Positions 13,181 to 26,792 are shown, numbered from the stretch's first letter. The stretch: 64,000 bases of DNA from Argentina anserina (GCF_933775445.1 NW_026089399.1:186001-250000); one strand, 5' to 3'. Notes: generated by a model not told the origin, from the letters alone. Program-made: numbers and translations.

Positions 13181-15910
13181 CACACTTGCAAAACTCTCAA
13201 ATTCAATAGAAACTCGCGTCAGAAAGCCTTACAGAAAGATACTCAAACGAGAAATGAAAAGATACACAATTGGAATAGTAAAGATACGCAAACGATGTAA
13301 AGATACTCAGTTTAAAAGAAACACACTCCCACACTTGCAAAACTCTCAAATTCAATAGAAACTCGCATCAGAAAGCCTTACAGAAAGATACTCAAACGAG
13401 AAATGAAAAGATACACAATTGGAATAGTTAAGATACGCAAACGATGTAAAGATACACAATTGGAATAGTAAAGATACGCAAACGATGTAAAGATACTCAG
13501 TTTGAAAGAAACACACTCCCACACTTGCAAAACTCTCAAATTCAATAGAAACACTCATCCGAAAGCCTTACAGAAAGATATTCAAACGAGAAATGAAAAC
13601 ATACACAATTGGAATAGTAGAGATACGCAAACGATGTAAAGATACACAATTGGAATAGTAAAGATACGCAAACGATGTAAAGATACTCAGTTTGAAAGAA
13701 ACACACTCCCACACTTGCAAAACTCTCAAATTCAATAGAAACTCGCATCAGAAAGCCTTACAGAAAGATACTCAAACGAGAAATGAAAAGATACACAATT
13801 GGAATAGTAAAGATACGCAAACGATGTAAAGATACACAATTGGAATAGTAAAGATACGCAAACGATGTAAAGATACTCAGTTTGAAAGAAACACACTCCC
13901 ACACTTGCAAAACTCTCAAATACAATAGAAACTCGCATCAGAAGCCTTACAGAAAGATACTCAAACGAGAAATTAACAGATACACAATTGGAATAGTAAA
14001 GATACGCAAACGATGTAAAGATACACAATTGGAATAGTAAAGATACGCAAACGATGTAAAGATACTCAGTTTGAAAGAAACACACTCCCACACTTGCAAA
14101 CCTCTCAAATTCAATAGAAACTCCCATCAGAAAGCCTTACAAAAAGATACTTAAACGAGAAATGAAAAGATACACAATTGGAATAGTAAAGATACGCAAA
14201 CGATGTAAAGATACACAATTGGAATAGTAAAGATACGCAAACGATGTAAAGATACACAATTGGAATAGTAAAGATACGCAAACGATGTAAAGATACTCAG
14301 TTTGAAAGAAACACACTCCCACACTTACAAAACTCTCAAATTCAATAGAAACTCGCATCAGAAAGCCTTACAGAAAGATACTCAAACGAGAAATGAAAAG
14401 ATACACAATTGGAATCGTAAAGATACGCAAACGATGTCAAGATACTCAATTGGAATAGTAAAGATACGCAAACGATGTAAAGATACTCAGTTTGAAAGAA
14501 ACACACTCCCACACTTGCAAACCTCTCAAATTCAATAGAAACTCCCATCAGAAAGCCTTACAAAAAGATACTCAAACGAGAAATGAAAAGATACACAATT
14601 GGAATAGTAAAGATACGCAAACGATGTAAAGATACACAATTGGAATAGTAAAGATACGCAAACGATGTAAAGATACTCAGTTTGAAAGAAACACACTCCC
14701 ACACTTGCAAACCTCTCAAATTCAATAGAAACTCCCATCAGAAAGCCTTACAAAAAGATACTCAAACGAGAAATGAAAAGATACACAATTGGAATAGTAA
14801 AGATACGCAAACGATGTAAAGATACACAATTGGAATAGTAAAGATACGCAAACGATGTAAAGATACTCAGTTTGAAAGAAACACACTCCCACACTTGCAA
14901 AACTCTCAAATTCAATAGAAACTCGCATCAGAAAGCCTTACAGAAAGATACTCAAACGAGAAATGAAAAGATACACAATTGGAATAGTAAAGATAAGCAA
15001 ACGATGTAAAGATACTCAGTTTGAAAGAAACACACTCCCACACTTGCAAAACTCTCAAATTCAATAGAAACTCGCGTCAGAAAGCCTTACGGAAAGATAC
15101 TCAAACGAAAAATGAAAAGATACATAATTGGAATAGTAAAGATACGCAAACGATGTAAAGATACTCAGTTTAAAAGAAACACACTCCCACACTTGCAAAA
15201 CTCTCAAATTGATTAGAAACTCGCATCAGAAAGCCTTACAGAAAGATACTCAAACGAGAAATGAAAAGATACACAATTGGAAAAGTAAAGATACGCAAAC
15301 GATGTAAAGATACACAATTGGAATAGTAAAGATACGCAAACGATGTAAAGATACTCAGTTTGAAAGAAACACACTCCCACACTTGCAAACTCTCAAATTC
15401 AATAGAAATTCGCATCAGAAAGCTTACAGAAAGATACTCAAACGAGAAATGAAAAGATACACAATTGGAATAGTAAAGATACGCAAACGATGTAAAGATA
15501 ATCAGTTTGAAAGAAACACACTCCCACACTTGCAAAACTCTCAAATTCAATAGAAACTCGCATCAGAAGCCTTACAGAAAGATACTCAAACGAGAAATGA
15601 AAAGATACACAATTGGAATAGTAAAGATACGCAAACGATGTAAAGATACACAATTGGAATAGTAAAGATACGCAAACGATGTAAAGATACTCAGTTTGAA
15701 AGAAACACACTCCCACACTTGCAAAACTCTCAAATTCAATAGAAACTCGCATCAGAAAGCCTTACAGAAAGATACTCAAACGAGAAATGAAAAGATACAC
15801 AATTGGAATAGTAAAGATACGCAAACGATGTAAAGATACTCAGTTTAAAAGAAACACACTCCCACACTTGCAAAACTCTCAAATTGATTAGAAACTCGCA
15901 TCAGAAAGCC

Positions 15911-18290
15911 TTACAGAAAGATACTTAAACGAGAAATGAAAAGATACACAATTGGAATAGTAAAGATACGCAAACGATGTAAAGATACACAATTGGAATA
16001 GTAAAGATACTCAAACGATGTAAAGATACACAATTGGAATAGTAAAGATACGCAAACGATGTAAAGATACTCAGTTTGAAAGAAACACACTCCCACACTT
16101 GCAAAACTCTCAAATTCAATAGATACTCCCATCAGAAAGCTTACAGAAAGATACTCAAACGAGAAATGAAAAGATACACAATTGGAATAGTAAAGATACG
16201 CAAACGATGTAAAGATAATCAGTTTGAAAGAAACACACTCCCACACTTGCAAAACTCTCAAATTCAATAGAAACTCGCATCAGAAGCCTTACAGAAAGAT
16301 ACTCAAACGAGAAATGAAAAGATACACAATTGGAATAGTAAAGATACGCAAACGATGTAAAGATACACAATTGGAATAGTAAAGATACGCAAACGATGTA
16401 AAGATACTCAGTTTGAAAGAAACACACTCCCACACTTGCAAAACTCTCAAATTCAATAGAAACTCGCATCAGAAAGCCTTACAGAAAGATACTCAAACGA
16501 GAAATGAAAAGATACACAATTGGAATAGTAAAGATACGCAAACGATGTAAAGATACTCAGTTTGAAAGAAACACACTCCCACACTTGCAAAACTCTCAAA
16601 TTCAATAGAAATTCGCATCAGAAAGCCTTACAGAAAGATACTCAAACGAGAAATGAAAAGATACACAATTGGAATAGTAAAGATACGCAAACGATGTAAA
16701 GATAATCAGTTTGAAAGAAACACACTCCCACACTTGCAAAACTCTCAAATTCAATAGAAACTCGCATCAGAAAGCCTTACAGAAAGATACTCAAACGAGA
16801 AATGAAAAGATACACAATTGGAATAGTAAAGATACGCAAACGATGTAAAGATACTCAGTTTGAAAGAAACACACTCCCACACTTGCAAAACTCTCAAATT
16901 CAATAGAAACTCGCATCAGAAGCCTTACAGAAAGATACTCAAACGAGAAATGAAAACATACACAATTGGAATAGTAAAGATACGCAAACGATGTAAAGAT
17001 ACACAATTGGAATAGTAAAGATACGCAAACGATGTAAAGATACTCAGTTTGAAAGAAACACACTCCCACACTTGCAAAACTCTCAAATTCAATAGAAACT
17101 CGCATCAGAAAGCCTTACAAAAAGATACTCAAACGAGAAATGAAAAGATAAACAATTGGAATAGTAAAGATACTTAAACGATGTAAAGATACTCAGTTTG
17201 AAAGAAACACACTCCCACACTTGCAAAACTCTCAAATTCAATAGAAACTCGCATCAGAAAGCCTTACAGAAAGATACTCAAACGAGAAATGAAAAGATAC
17301 ACAATTGGAATAGTAAAGATACGCAAACGATGTAAAGATACTCAGTTTAAAAGAAACACACTCCCACACTTGCAAAACTCTCAAATTGATTAGAAACTCG
17401 CATCAGAAAGCCTTACAGAAAGATACTTAAACGAGAAATGAAAAGATACACAATTGGAATAGTAAAGATACGCAAACGATGTAAAGATACACAATTGGAA
17501 TAGTAAAGATACTCAAACGATGTAAAGATACACAATTGGAATAGTAAAGATACGCAAACGATGTAAAGATACTCAGTTTGAAAGAAACACACTCCCACAC
17601 TTGCAAAACTCTCAAATTCAATAGAAACTCCCATCAGAAAGCTTACAGAAAGATACTCAAACGAGAAATGAAAAGATACACAATTGGAATAGTAAAGATA
17701 CGCAAACGATGTAAAGATAATCAGTTTGAAAGAAACACACTCCCACACTTGCAAAACTCTCAAATTCAATAGAAACTCGCATCAGAAGCCTTACAGAAAG
17801 ATACTCAAACGAGAAATGAAAAGATACACAATTGGAATAGTAAAGATACGCAAACGATGTAAAGATACACAATTGGAATAGTAAAGATACGCAAACGATG
17901 TAAAGATACTCAGTTTGAAAGAAACACACTCCCACACTTGCAAAACTCTCAAATTCAATAGAAACTCGCATCAGAAAGCCTTACAGAAAGATACTCAAAC
18001 GAGAAATGAAAAGATACACAATTGGAATAGTAAAGATACGCAAACGATGTAAATATACTCAGTTTGAAAGAAACACACTCCCACACTTGCAAAACTCTCA
18101 AATTCAATAGAAATTCGCATCAGAAAGCCTTACAGAAAGATACTCAAACGAGAAATGAAAAGATACACAATTGGAATAGTAAAGATACGCAAACGATGTA
18201 AAGATAATCAGTTTGAAAGAAACACACTCCCACACTTGCAAAACTCTCAAATTCAATAGAAACTCGCATCAGAAGCCTTACAGAAAGATA
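15911..18290 (+). repeat. 1502-bp higher-order repeat, one full and one partial copy
   Basis: Block 15911-17412 recurs from 17413 with a constant 1502-bp offset, verified by AAATTGATTAG, GATACTCAAACGATG, GAAAGCTTACAG, GATAATCAGTTTG and the AAATTCGCATC variant (16611 against 18113). The second copy grades into the next family of repeats at about 18290, where a 45-bp module duplication appears. Confidence 0.8.
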
Positions 18291-18376
18291 CTCAAACGAG
18301 AAATGAAAAGATACACAATTGGAATAGTAAAGATACTCAAACGAGAAATGAAAAGATACACAATTGGAATAGTAAA
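18287..18376 (+). repeat. Tandem duplication of the 45-bp module
   Basis: The 23+22-bp pair (GATACTCAAACGAG...AAAA followed by GATACACAATTGG...TAAA) occurs twice in a row, at 18287-18331 and 18332-18376. Elsewhere this 45-bp module is present once per monomer, and only the 41-bp relative is amplified. The same event recurs at 20404-20493 and 23445-23534 because it was copied with the higher-order unit. Confidence 0.88.
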
Positions 18377-18544
18377 GATACGCAAACGATGTAAAGATAC
18401 TCAGTTTGAAAGAAACACACTCCCACACTTGCAAAACTCTCAAATTCAATAGAAACTCGCGTCAGAAAGCCTTACGGAAAGATACTCAAACGAAAAATGA
18501 AAAGATACATAATTGGAATAGTAAAGATACGCAAACGATGTAAA

Positions 18545-18857
18545 GATACTCAGTTTAAAAGAAACACACTCCCACACTTGCAAAACTCTCAAATTGATTA
18601 GAAACTCGCATCAGAAAGCCTTACAGAAAGATACTCAAACGAGAAATGAAAAGATACACAATTGGAAAAGTAAAGATACGCAAACGATGTAAAGATACAC
18701 AATTGGAATAGTAAAGATACGCAAACGATGTAAAGATACACAATTGGAATAGTAAAGATACGCAAACGATGTAAAGATACACAATTGGAATAGTAAAGAT
18801 ACGCAAACGATGTAAAGATACACAATTGGAATAGTAAAGATACGCAAACGATGTAAA
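18545..18857 (+). repeat. 313-bp monomer (five 41-bp subrepeats)
   Basis: Start-to-start distance is 313 bp, which equals 149 plus four extra 41-bp subrepeats. The first subrepeat carries GGAAAAGTAAAG instead of GGAATAGTAAAG and the monomer carries AAATTGATTAG, so it can be tracked. The same 313-bp form recurs at 20662, 21124, 21586 and 23703, always followed by a 149-bp monomer, forming the 462-bp cassette. No four-copy (272-bp) unit was noticed, so expansion may have jumped from three to five or the intermediate was lost. Confidence 0.92.
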
Positions 18858-20661
18858 GATACTCAGTTTGAAAGAAACACACTCCCACACTTGCAAAACT
18901 CTCAAATTCAATAGAAACTCGCGTCAGAAAGCCTTACGGAAAGATACTCAAACGAAAAATGAAAAGATACATAATTGAAATAGTAAAGATACGCAAACGA
19001 TGTAAAGATACTCAGTTTAAAAGAAACACACTCCCACACTTGCAAAACGCTCAAATTGATTAGAAACTCGCATCAGAAAGCCTTACAGAAAGATACTCAA
19101 ACGAGAAATGAAAAGATACACAATTGGAATAGTAAAGATACGCAAACGATGTAAAGATACACAATTGGAAAAGTAAAGATACGCAAACGATGTAAAGATA
19201 CACAGTTTGATTGAAACACACTCCCACACTTGCAAAACTCTCAAATTCAATAGAAACTCGCATCAGAAAGCCTTACAGAAAGATACTCAAACGAGAAATG
19301 AAAAGATACACAATTGGAATAGTAAAGATACGCAAACGATGTAAAGATACTCAGTTTGAAAGAAACACACTCCCACACTTGCAAAACTCTCAAATTCAAT
19401 AGAAACTCGCATCAGAAGCCTTACAGAAAGATACTCAAACGAGAAATGAAAACATACACAATTGGAATAGTAAAGATACGCAAACGATGTAAAGATACAC
19501 AATTGGAATAGTAAAGATACGCAAACGATGTAAAGATACTCAGTTTGAAAGAAACACACTCCCACACTTGCAAAACTCTCAAATTCAATAGAAACTCGCA
19601 TCAGAAAGCCTTACAAAAAGATACTCAAACGAGAAATGAAAAGATAAACAATTGGAATAGTAAAGATACTTAAACGATGTAAAGATACTCAGTTTGAAAG
19701 AAACACACTCCCACACTTGCAAAACTCTCAAATTCAATAGAAACTCGCATCAGAAAGCCTTACAGAAAGATACTCAAACGAGAAATGAAAAGATACACAA
19801 TTGGAATAGTAAAGATACGCAAACGATGTAAAGATACACAATTGGAATAGTAAAGATACGCAAACGATGTAAAGATACTCAGTTTGAAAGAAACACACTC
19901 CCACACTTGCAAAACTCTCAAATTCAATAGAAACTCGCATCAGAAGCCTTACAGAAAGATACTCAAACGAGAAATGAAAAGATACACAATTGGAATAGTA
20001 AAGATACGCAAACGATGTAAAGATACTCAGTTTGAAAGAAACACACTCCCACACTTGCAAAACTCTCAAATTCAATAGAAACTCGCATCAGAAAGCCTTA
20101 CAGAAAGATACTCAAACGAGAAATGAAAAGATACACAATTGGAATAGTAAAGATACGCAAACGATGTAAAGATACTCAGTTTGAAAGAAACACACTCCCA
20201 CACTTGCAAAACTCTCAAATTCAATAGAAATTCGCATCAGAAAGCCTTACAGAAAGATACTCAAACGAGAAATGAAAAGATACACAATTGGAATAGTAAA
20301 GATACGCAAACGATGTAAAGATAATCAGTTTGAAAGAAACACACTCCCACACTTGCAAAACTCTCAAATTCAATAGAAACTCGCATCAGAAGCCTTACAG
20401 AAAGATACTCAAACGAGAAATGAAAAGATACACAATTGGAATAGTAAAGATACTCAAACGAGAAATGAAAAGATACACAATTGGAATAGTAAAGATACGC
20501 AAACGATGTAAAGATACTCAGTTTGAAAGAAACACACTCCCACACTTGCAAAACTCTCAAATTCAATAGAAACTCGCGTCAGAAAGCCTTACGGAAAGAT
20601 ACTCAAACGAAAAATGAAAAGATACATAATTGGAATAGTAAAGATACGCAAACGATGTAAA

Positions 20662-22047
20662 GATACTCAGTTTAAAAGAAACACACTCCCACACTTGCAA
20701 AACTCTCAAATTGATTAGAAACTCGCATCAGAAAGCCTTACAGAAAGATACTCAAACGAGAAATGAAAAGATACACAATTGGAAAAGTAAAGATACGCAA
20801 ACGATGTAAAGATACACAATTGGAATAGTAAAGATACGCAAACGATGTAAAGATACACAATTGGAATAGTAAAGATACGCAAACGATGTAAAGATACACA
20901 ATTGGAATAGTAAAGATACGCAAACGATGTAAAGATACACAATTGGAATAGTAAAGATACGCAAACGATGTAAAGATACTCAGTTTGAAAGAAACACACT
21001 CCCACACTTGCAAAACTCTCAAATTCAATAGAAATTCGCATCAGAAAGCCTTACGGAAAGATACTCAAACGAAAAATGAAAAGATACATAATTGGAATAG
21101 TAAAGATACGCAAACGATGTAAAGATACTCAGTTTAAAAGAAACACACTCCCACACTTGCAAAACTCTCAAATTGATTAGAAACTCGCATCAGAAAGCCT
21201 TACAGAAAGATACTCAAACGAGAAATGAAAAGATACACAATTGGAAAAGTAAAGATACGCAAACGATGTAAAGATACACAATTGGAATAGTAAAGATACG
21301 CAAACGATGTAAAGATACACAATTGGAATAGTAAAGATACGCAAACGATGTAAAGATACACAATTGGAATAGTAAAGATACGCAAACGATGTAAAGATAC
21401 ACAATTGGAATAGTAAAGATACGCAAACGATGTAAAGATACTCAGTTTGAAAGAAACACACTCCCACACTTGCAAAACTCTCAAATTCAATAGAAACTCG
21501 CGTCAGAAAGCCTTACGGAAAGATACTCAAACGAAAAATGAAAAGATACATAATTGGAATAGTAAAGATACGCAAACGATGTAAAGATACTCAGTTTAAA
21601 AGAAACACACTCCCACACTTGCAAAACTCTCAAATTGATTAGAAACTCGCATCAGAAAGCCTTACAGAAAGATACTCAAACGAGAAATGAAAAGATACAC
21701 AATTGGAAAAGTAAAGATACGCAAACGATGTAAAGATACACAATTGGAATAGTAAAGATACGCAAACGATGTAAAGATACACAATTGGAATAGTAAAGAT
21801 ACGCAAACGATGTAAAGATACACAATTGGAATAGTAAAGATACGCAAACGATGTAAAGATACACAATTGGAATAGTAAAGATACGCAAACGATGTAAAGA
21901 TACTCAGTTTGAAAGAAACACACTCCCACACTTGCAAAACTCTCAAATTCAATAGAAACTCGCGTCAGAAAGCCTTACGGAAAGATACTCAAACGAAAAA
22001 TGAAAAGATACATAATTGAAATAGTAAAGATACGCAAACGATGTAAA
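20662..22047 (+). repeat. 462-bp cassette (313 + 149 bp) in three tandem copies
   Basis: Cassettes at 20662-21123, 21124-21585 and 21586-22047 are each 462 bp: a five-subrepeat 313-bp monomer plus a one-subrepeat 149-bp monomer with CTTACGGAAAG, ACGAAAAATG and GATACATAATTG. The first and third higher-order copies have a single cassette at 18545-19006 and 23703-24164. The first two cassettes end with GATACATAATTGG and the last with GATACATAATTGAAAT, so the order of amplification can be inferred. Confidence 0.9.
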
Positions 22048-25000
22048 GATACTCAGTTTAAAAGAAACACACTCCCACACTTGCAAAACGCTCAAATTGA
22101 TTAGAAACTCGCATCAGAAAGCCTTACAGAAAGATACTCAAACGAGAAATGAAAAGATACACAATTGGAATAGTAAAGATACTCAAACGATGTAAAGATA
22201 CACAATTGGAAAAGTAAAGATACGCAAACGATGTAAAGATACACAGTTTGATTGAAACACACTCCCACACTTGCAAAACTCTCAAATTCAATAGAAACTC
22301 GCATCAGAAAGCCTTACAGAAAGATACTCAAACGAGAAATGAAAAGATACACAATTGGAATAGTAAAGATACGCAAACGATGTAAAGATACTCAGTTTGA
22401 AAGAAACACACTCCCACACTTGCAAAACTCTCAAATTCAATAGAAACTCGCATCAGAAGCCTTACAGAAAGATACTCAAACGAGAAATGAAAACATACAC
22501 AATTGGAATAGTAAAGATACGCAAACGATGTAAAGATACACAATTGGAATAGTAAAGATACGCAAACGATGTAAAGATACTCAGTTTGAAAGAAACACAC
22601 TCCCACACTTGCAAAACTCTCAAATTCAATAGAAACTCGCATCAGAAAGCCTTACAAAAAGATACTCAAACGAGAAATGAAAAGATAAACAATTGGAATA
22701 GTAAAGATACTTAAACGATGTAAAGATACTCAGTTTGAAAGAAACACACTCCCACACTTGCAAAACTCTCAAATTCAATAGAAACTCGCATCAGAAAGCC
22801 TTACAGAAAGATACTCAAACGAGAAATGAAAAGATACACAATTGGAATAGTAAAGATACGCAAACGATGTAAAGATACACAATTGGAATAGTAAAGATAC
22901 GCAAACGATGTAAAGATACTCAGTTTGAAAGAAACACACTCCCACACTTGCAAAACTCTCAAATTCAATAGAAACTCGCATCAGAAGCCTTACAGAAAGA
23001 TACTCAAACGAGAAATGAAAAGATACACAATTGGAATAGTAAAGATACGCAAACGATGTAAAGATACTCAGTTTGAAAGAAACACACTCCCACACTTGCA
23101 AAACTCTCAAATTCAATAGAAACTCGCATCAGAAAGCCTTACAGAAAGATACTCAAACGAGAAATGAAAAGATACACAATTGGAATAGTAAAGATACGCA
23201 AACGATGTAAAGATACTCAGTTTGAAAGAAACACACTCCCACACTTGCAAAACTCTCAAATTCAATAGAAATTCGCATCAGAAAGCCTTACAGAAAGATA
23301 CTCAAACGAGAAATGAAAAGATACACAATTGGAATAGTAAAGATACGCAAACGATGTAAAGATAATCAGTTTGAAAGAAACACACTCCCACACTTGCAAA
23401 ACTCTCAAATTCAATAGAAACTCGCATCAGAAGCCTTACAGAAAGATACTCAAACGAGAAATGAAAAGATACACAATTGGAATAGTAAAGATACTCAAAC
23501 GAGAAATGAAAAGATACACAATTGGAATAGTAAAGATACGCAAACGATGTAAAGATACTCAGTTTGAAAGAAACACACTCCCACACTTGCAAAACTCTCA
23601 AATTCAATAGAAACTCGCGTCAGAAAGCCTTACGGAAAGATACTCAAACGAAAAATGAAAAGATACATAATTGGAATAGTAAAGATACGCAAACGATGTA
23701 AAGATACTCAGTTTAAAAGAAACACACTCCCACACTTGCAAAACTCTCAAATTGATTAGAAACTCGCATCAGAAAGCCTTACAGAAAGATACTCAAACGA
23801 GAAATGAAAAGATACACAATTGGAAAAGTAAAGATACGCAAACGATGTAAAGATACACAATTGGAATAGTAAAGATACGCAAACGATGTAAAGATACACA
23901 ATTGGAATAGTAAAGATACGCAAACGATGTAAAGATACACAATTGGAATAGTAAAGATACGCAAACGATGTAAAGATACACAATTGGAATAGTAAAGATA
24001 CGCAAACGATGTAAAGATACTCAGTTTGAAAGAAACACACTCCCACACTTGCAAAACTCTCAAATTCAATAGAAACTCGCGTCAGAAAGCCTTACGGAAA
24101 GATACTCAAACGAAAAATGAAAAGATACATAATTGAAATAGTAAAGATACGCAAACGATGTAAAGATACTCAGTTTAAAAGAAACACACTCCCACACTTG
24201 CAAAACGCTCAAATTGATTAGAAACTCGCATCAGAAAGCCTTACAGAAAGATACTCAAACGAGAAATGAAAAGATACACAATTGGAATAGTAAAGATACG
24301 CAAACGATGTAAAGATACACAATTGGAAAAGTAAAGATACGCAAACGATGTAAAGATACACAGTTTGATTGAAACACACTCCCACACTTGCAAAACTCTC
24401 AAATTCAATAGAAACTCGCATCAGAAAGCCTTACAGAAAGATACTCAAACGAGAAATGAAAAGATACACAATTGGAATAGTAAAGATACGCAAACGATGT
24501 AAAGATACTCAGTTTGAAAGAAACACACTCCCACACTTGCAAAACTCTCAAATTCAATAGAAACTCGCATCAGAAGCCTTACAGAAAGATACTCAAACGA
24601 GAAATGAAAACATACACAATTGGAATAGTAAAGATACGCAAACGATGTAAAGATACACAATTGGAATAGTAAAGATACGCAAACGATGTAAAGATACTCA
24701 GTTTGAAAGAAACACACTCCCACACTTGCAAAACTCTCAAATTCAATAGAAACTCGCATCAGAAAGCCTTACAAAAAGATACTCAAACGAGAAATGAAAA
24801 GATAAACAATTGGAATAGTAAAGATACTTAAACGATGTAAAGATACTCAGTTTGAAAGAAACACACTCCCACACTTGCAAAACTCTCAAATTCAATAGAA
24901 ACTCGCATCAGAAAGCCTTACAGAAAGATACTCAAACGAGAAATGAAAAGATACACAATTGGAATAGTAAAGATACGCAAACGATGTAAAGATACACAAT

Positions 25001-25629
25001 TGGAATAGTAAAGATACGCAAACGATGTAAAGATACTCAGTTTGAAAGAAACACACTCCCACACTTGCAAAACTCTCAAATTCAATAGAAACTCGCATCA
25101 GAAGCCTTACAGAAAGATACTCAAACGAGAAATGAAAAGATACACAATTGGAATAGTAAAGATACGCAAACGATGTAAAGATACTCAGTTTGAAAGAAAC
25201 ACACTCCCACACTTGCAAAACTCTCAAAATAAATAGAAACTCGCATCAGAAAGCCTTACAGAAAGATACTCAAACGAGAAATGAAAAGATAGACAATTGG
25301 AAAAGTAAAGATACGCAAACGATGTAAAGATACTCAGTTTGAAAGAAACACACTCCTACACTTGCAAAACTCTCAAATACAATAGAAACTCGCATCAGAA
25401 GCCTTACAGAAAGATACTCAAACGAGAAATGAAAAGATACACAATTGGAATAGTAAAGATACGCAAACGATGTAAAGATACTCAGTTTGAAAGAAACACA
25501 CTCCCACACTTGCAAACCTCTCAAATTCAATAGAAACTCCCATCAAAAAGCCTTACAAAAAGATACTCAAACGAGAAATGAAAAGATATACAATTGGAAT
25601 GGTAAAGATACGCAAACGATGTAAAGATA

Positions 25630-25634
25630 CTCAG
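25630..25634 (+). repeat. Target site duplication CTCAG (left)
   Basis: Five bases immediately before the LTR start, identical to 33501-33505. They belong to the satellite sequence GATACTCAG, so the element inserted into a satellite monomer. Confidence 0.95.
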
Positions 25635-26004
25635 TGATAGGAGCACAAAGTGTGACGTTCTTAATGTGATTATGCCCTATTCTTACTCTTTGTTACCTCT
25701 TATTTAGTATGTTTTAGTTTCTTTTGTAAGAATAAGTGTCTAGGTAGAGCTTATATCAATTATGAGTGAATTGATGATGAAATCGTGCTAAGTGTTAATA
25801 ATCCTTGTTGAGATATGATTCCTTGTTCGAGTAGGATTCATCCTTTCGTATTTCTTTGTTTCTAACATACTTATTCTTATTAGGAAATACAAATCCATGT
25901 TGGAGAAGGAAAGCAATCCTAGTTCCACAAGGAAAGAGAAGAAAATACACTTAAAAGCCCAATCCATTCAAGAATCAAAATGCTGTCAATATTCATAGTC
26001 CAAC

Positions 26005-26681
26005 TTCGACGGGCTCCCCTGGATAGCTCCGATCGAGTTAGAAGACCTACTTTATATGGAAATAAAGGTATTTGAGTCTAGTTTCTGTAGGATTTGGAAT
26101 CAAATCAATATCTTATTCCTACAGAGAGATATGACTGAATCATTGATCGGAGGTCCAATGAACTCGGCGGAATTATCTCAGCCATTGATTTGCTTTTGAT
26201 CCAAGGGCTATGAGGGAAACTTGGGACTTTGTTCCTCCTACAAATAGAGCACAAATATGTATCAGAATGTCCATAAATCCCAGCACCAAAGAATGTCAAA
26301 GAAGGCATGCAGCAAATTAAATGAGAAGAGGCAAGAAAGTCAAAGAAGGCATGCAGCAAATTTAATGAGGAGAGGTAAGAAAAATCAAACATGGCTGCAA
26401 CAATTAAGACTTTTGCTGCCTCCCTAATTCAAAGGAAGAAATTTGTGCAAAAGAAATCAGCAATAAAGGAGGAAGAAGATATGTAATTAATGCAAAAGTT
26501 ATGCAATCCTTATAGAAATCAGAATTCTGGCAGTGCAGATCATCCATCTTTGACGGGCTCCCCTGGACAGCTCAAAATGATTGAGAAAATGTACCTTATA
26601 TGGATGAAAAGCCACGGAAGGCTAGTTGAAATTGCCAGTTGGAATCATCTCAATATCTATTTTCTAGAGAAAGTTATGGCC
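26005..26681 (+). repeat. Two diverged direct copies of a module inside the 5' LTR
   Basis: Segment 26005-26134 and segment 26549-26681 share the order CGACGGGCTCCCCTGGA, AGCTC, TATATGGA, GGAATCA, TCAATATCT and AGAGA...TATG. They are clearly homologous but diverged. A third relative lies in the internal region: 29264-29303 matches 26050-26089 at about 36 of 40 bases. The 3' LTR carries the same pair at an offset of 5669 bp. Confidence 0.75.
26295..26382 (+). repeat. 44-bp tandem repeat in 5' LTR (two copies)
   Basis: GTCAAAGAAGGCATGCAGCA begins at 26295 and again at 26339, followed each time by AATTTAATGAG-like sequence and a purine-rich tail. The copies differ at a few positions. The corresponding pair in the 3' LTR is at 31964-32051. 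It lies upstream of the TATA box, within U3. Confidence 0.85.
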
Positions 26682-26784
26682 ACAACAAGGGACAAAGGTC
26701 AGATCTGCCGAATCTAGGAAACCTCAACCAATTTGGTTTCAACTTTGTGGACTTTGTGGCCATCCTCCCTTGGGTTTCTTCCTC

Positions 26785-26792
26785 TATATATA
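26785..26792 (+). promoter_or_regulatory. Putative LTR TATA box (5' LTR)
   Basis: TATATATA in the context CCTCTATATATAGCACC, 1150 bp into the LTR. The solo LTR at 44481 has the same CCTCTATATATAGC context, and conservation between two families supports a promoter role. Transcription would start about 25-35 bp downstream and run to the right. No transcript evidence is available. Confidence 0.7.

Larger units (their letters stand above)
18144..25225 (+). repeat. 2117/3041-bp higher-order repeat, three copies
   Basis: Three successive copies begin at 18144, 20261 and 23302. The first is 2117 bp, the second 3041 bp, and the third about 1.9 kb before it loses match near 25225. The length difference of 924 bp is exactly two extra 462-bp cassettes in copy 2. 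Other parts align at constant offsets, for example the GATACACAGTTTGATTG monomer and the block with GATACTTAAACGATG. The copies appear nearly identical by eye, with isolated changes such as GATACTCAAACGATG near 22180. Confidence 0.88.
1..25634 (+). repeat. Satellite array, left block (149/190-bp monomer family)
   Basis: Uninterrupted head-to-tail tandem array with no spacer and no inverted copy. With each monomer taken to start at GATACTCAGTTTG, unit lengths fall into discrete classes of about 148/149, 189/190, 230/231 and 313 bp, set by 1, 2, 3 or 5 copies of a 41-bp subrepeat. From 1 to about 15 kb, 190-bp units dominate, with scattered 149- and 231-bp units. From 15 to 25 kb, single-subrepeat units and the 313-bp form become common. 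The array continues past the left edge of the window and ends at the LTR element, whose TSD is satellite sequence. Short stop-free frames occur on both strands, but they lie in several overlapping frames and recur with every repeat, so I do not call genes. A centromeric or heterochromatic location is inference from the architecture only. Confidence 0.97.

Noticed and set aside
1..25634. CRISPR-like array of direct repeats with spacers
   Set aside because: The 'spacers' are themselves repeated, unit lengths are 148-313 bp, there are no cas genes, and the embedded LTR elements show a plant nuclear genome.
26105..26392. 95-codon minus-strand frame in both LTRs as a possible gene
   Set aside because: It lies inside U3 across the 44-bp tandem repeat, has no recognisable motif, and is preserved only because the two LTRs are nearly identical.
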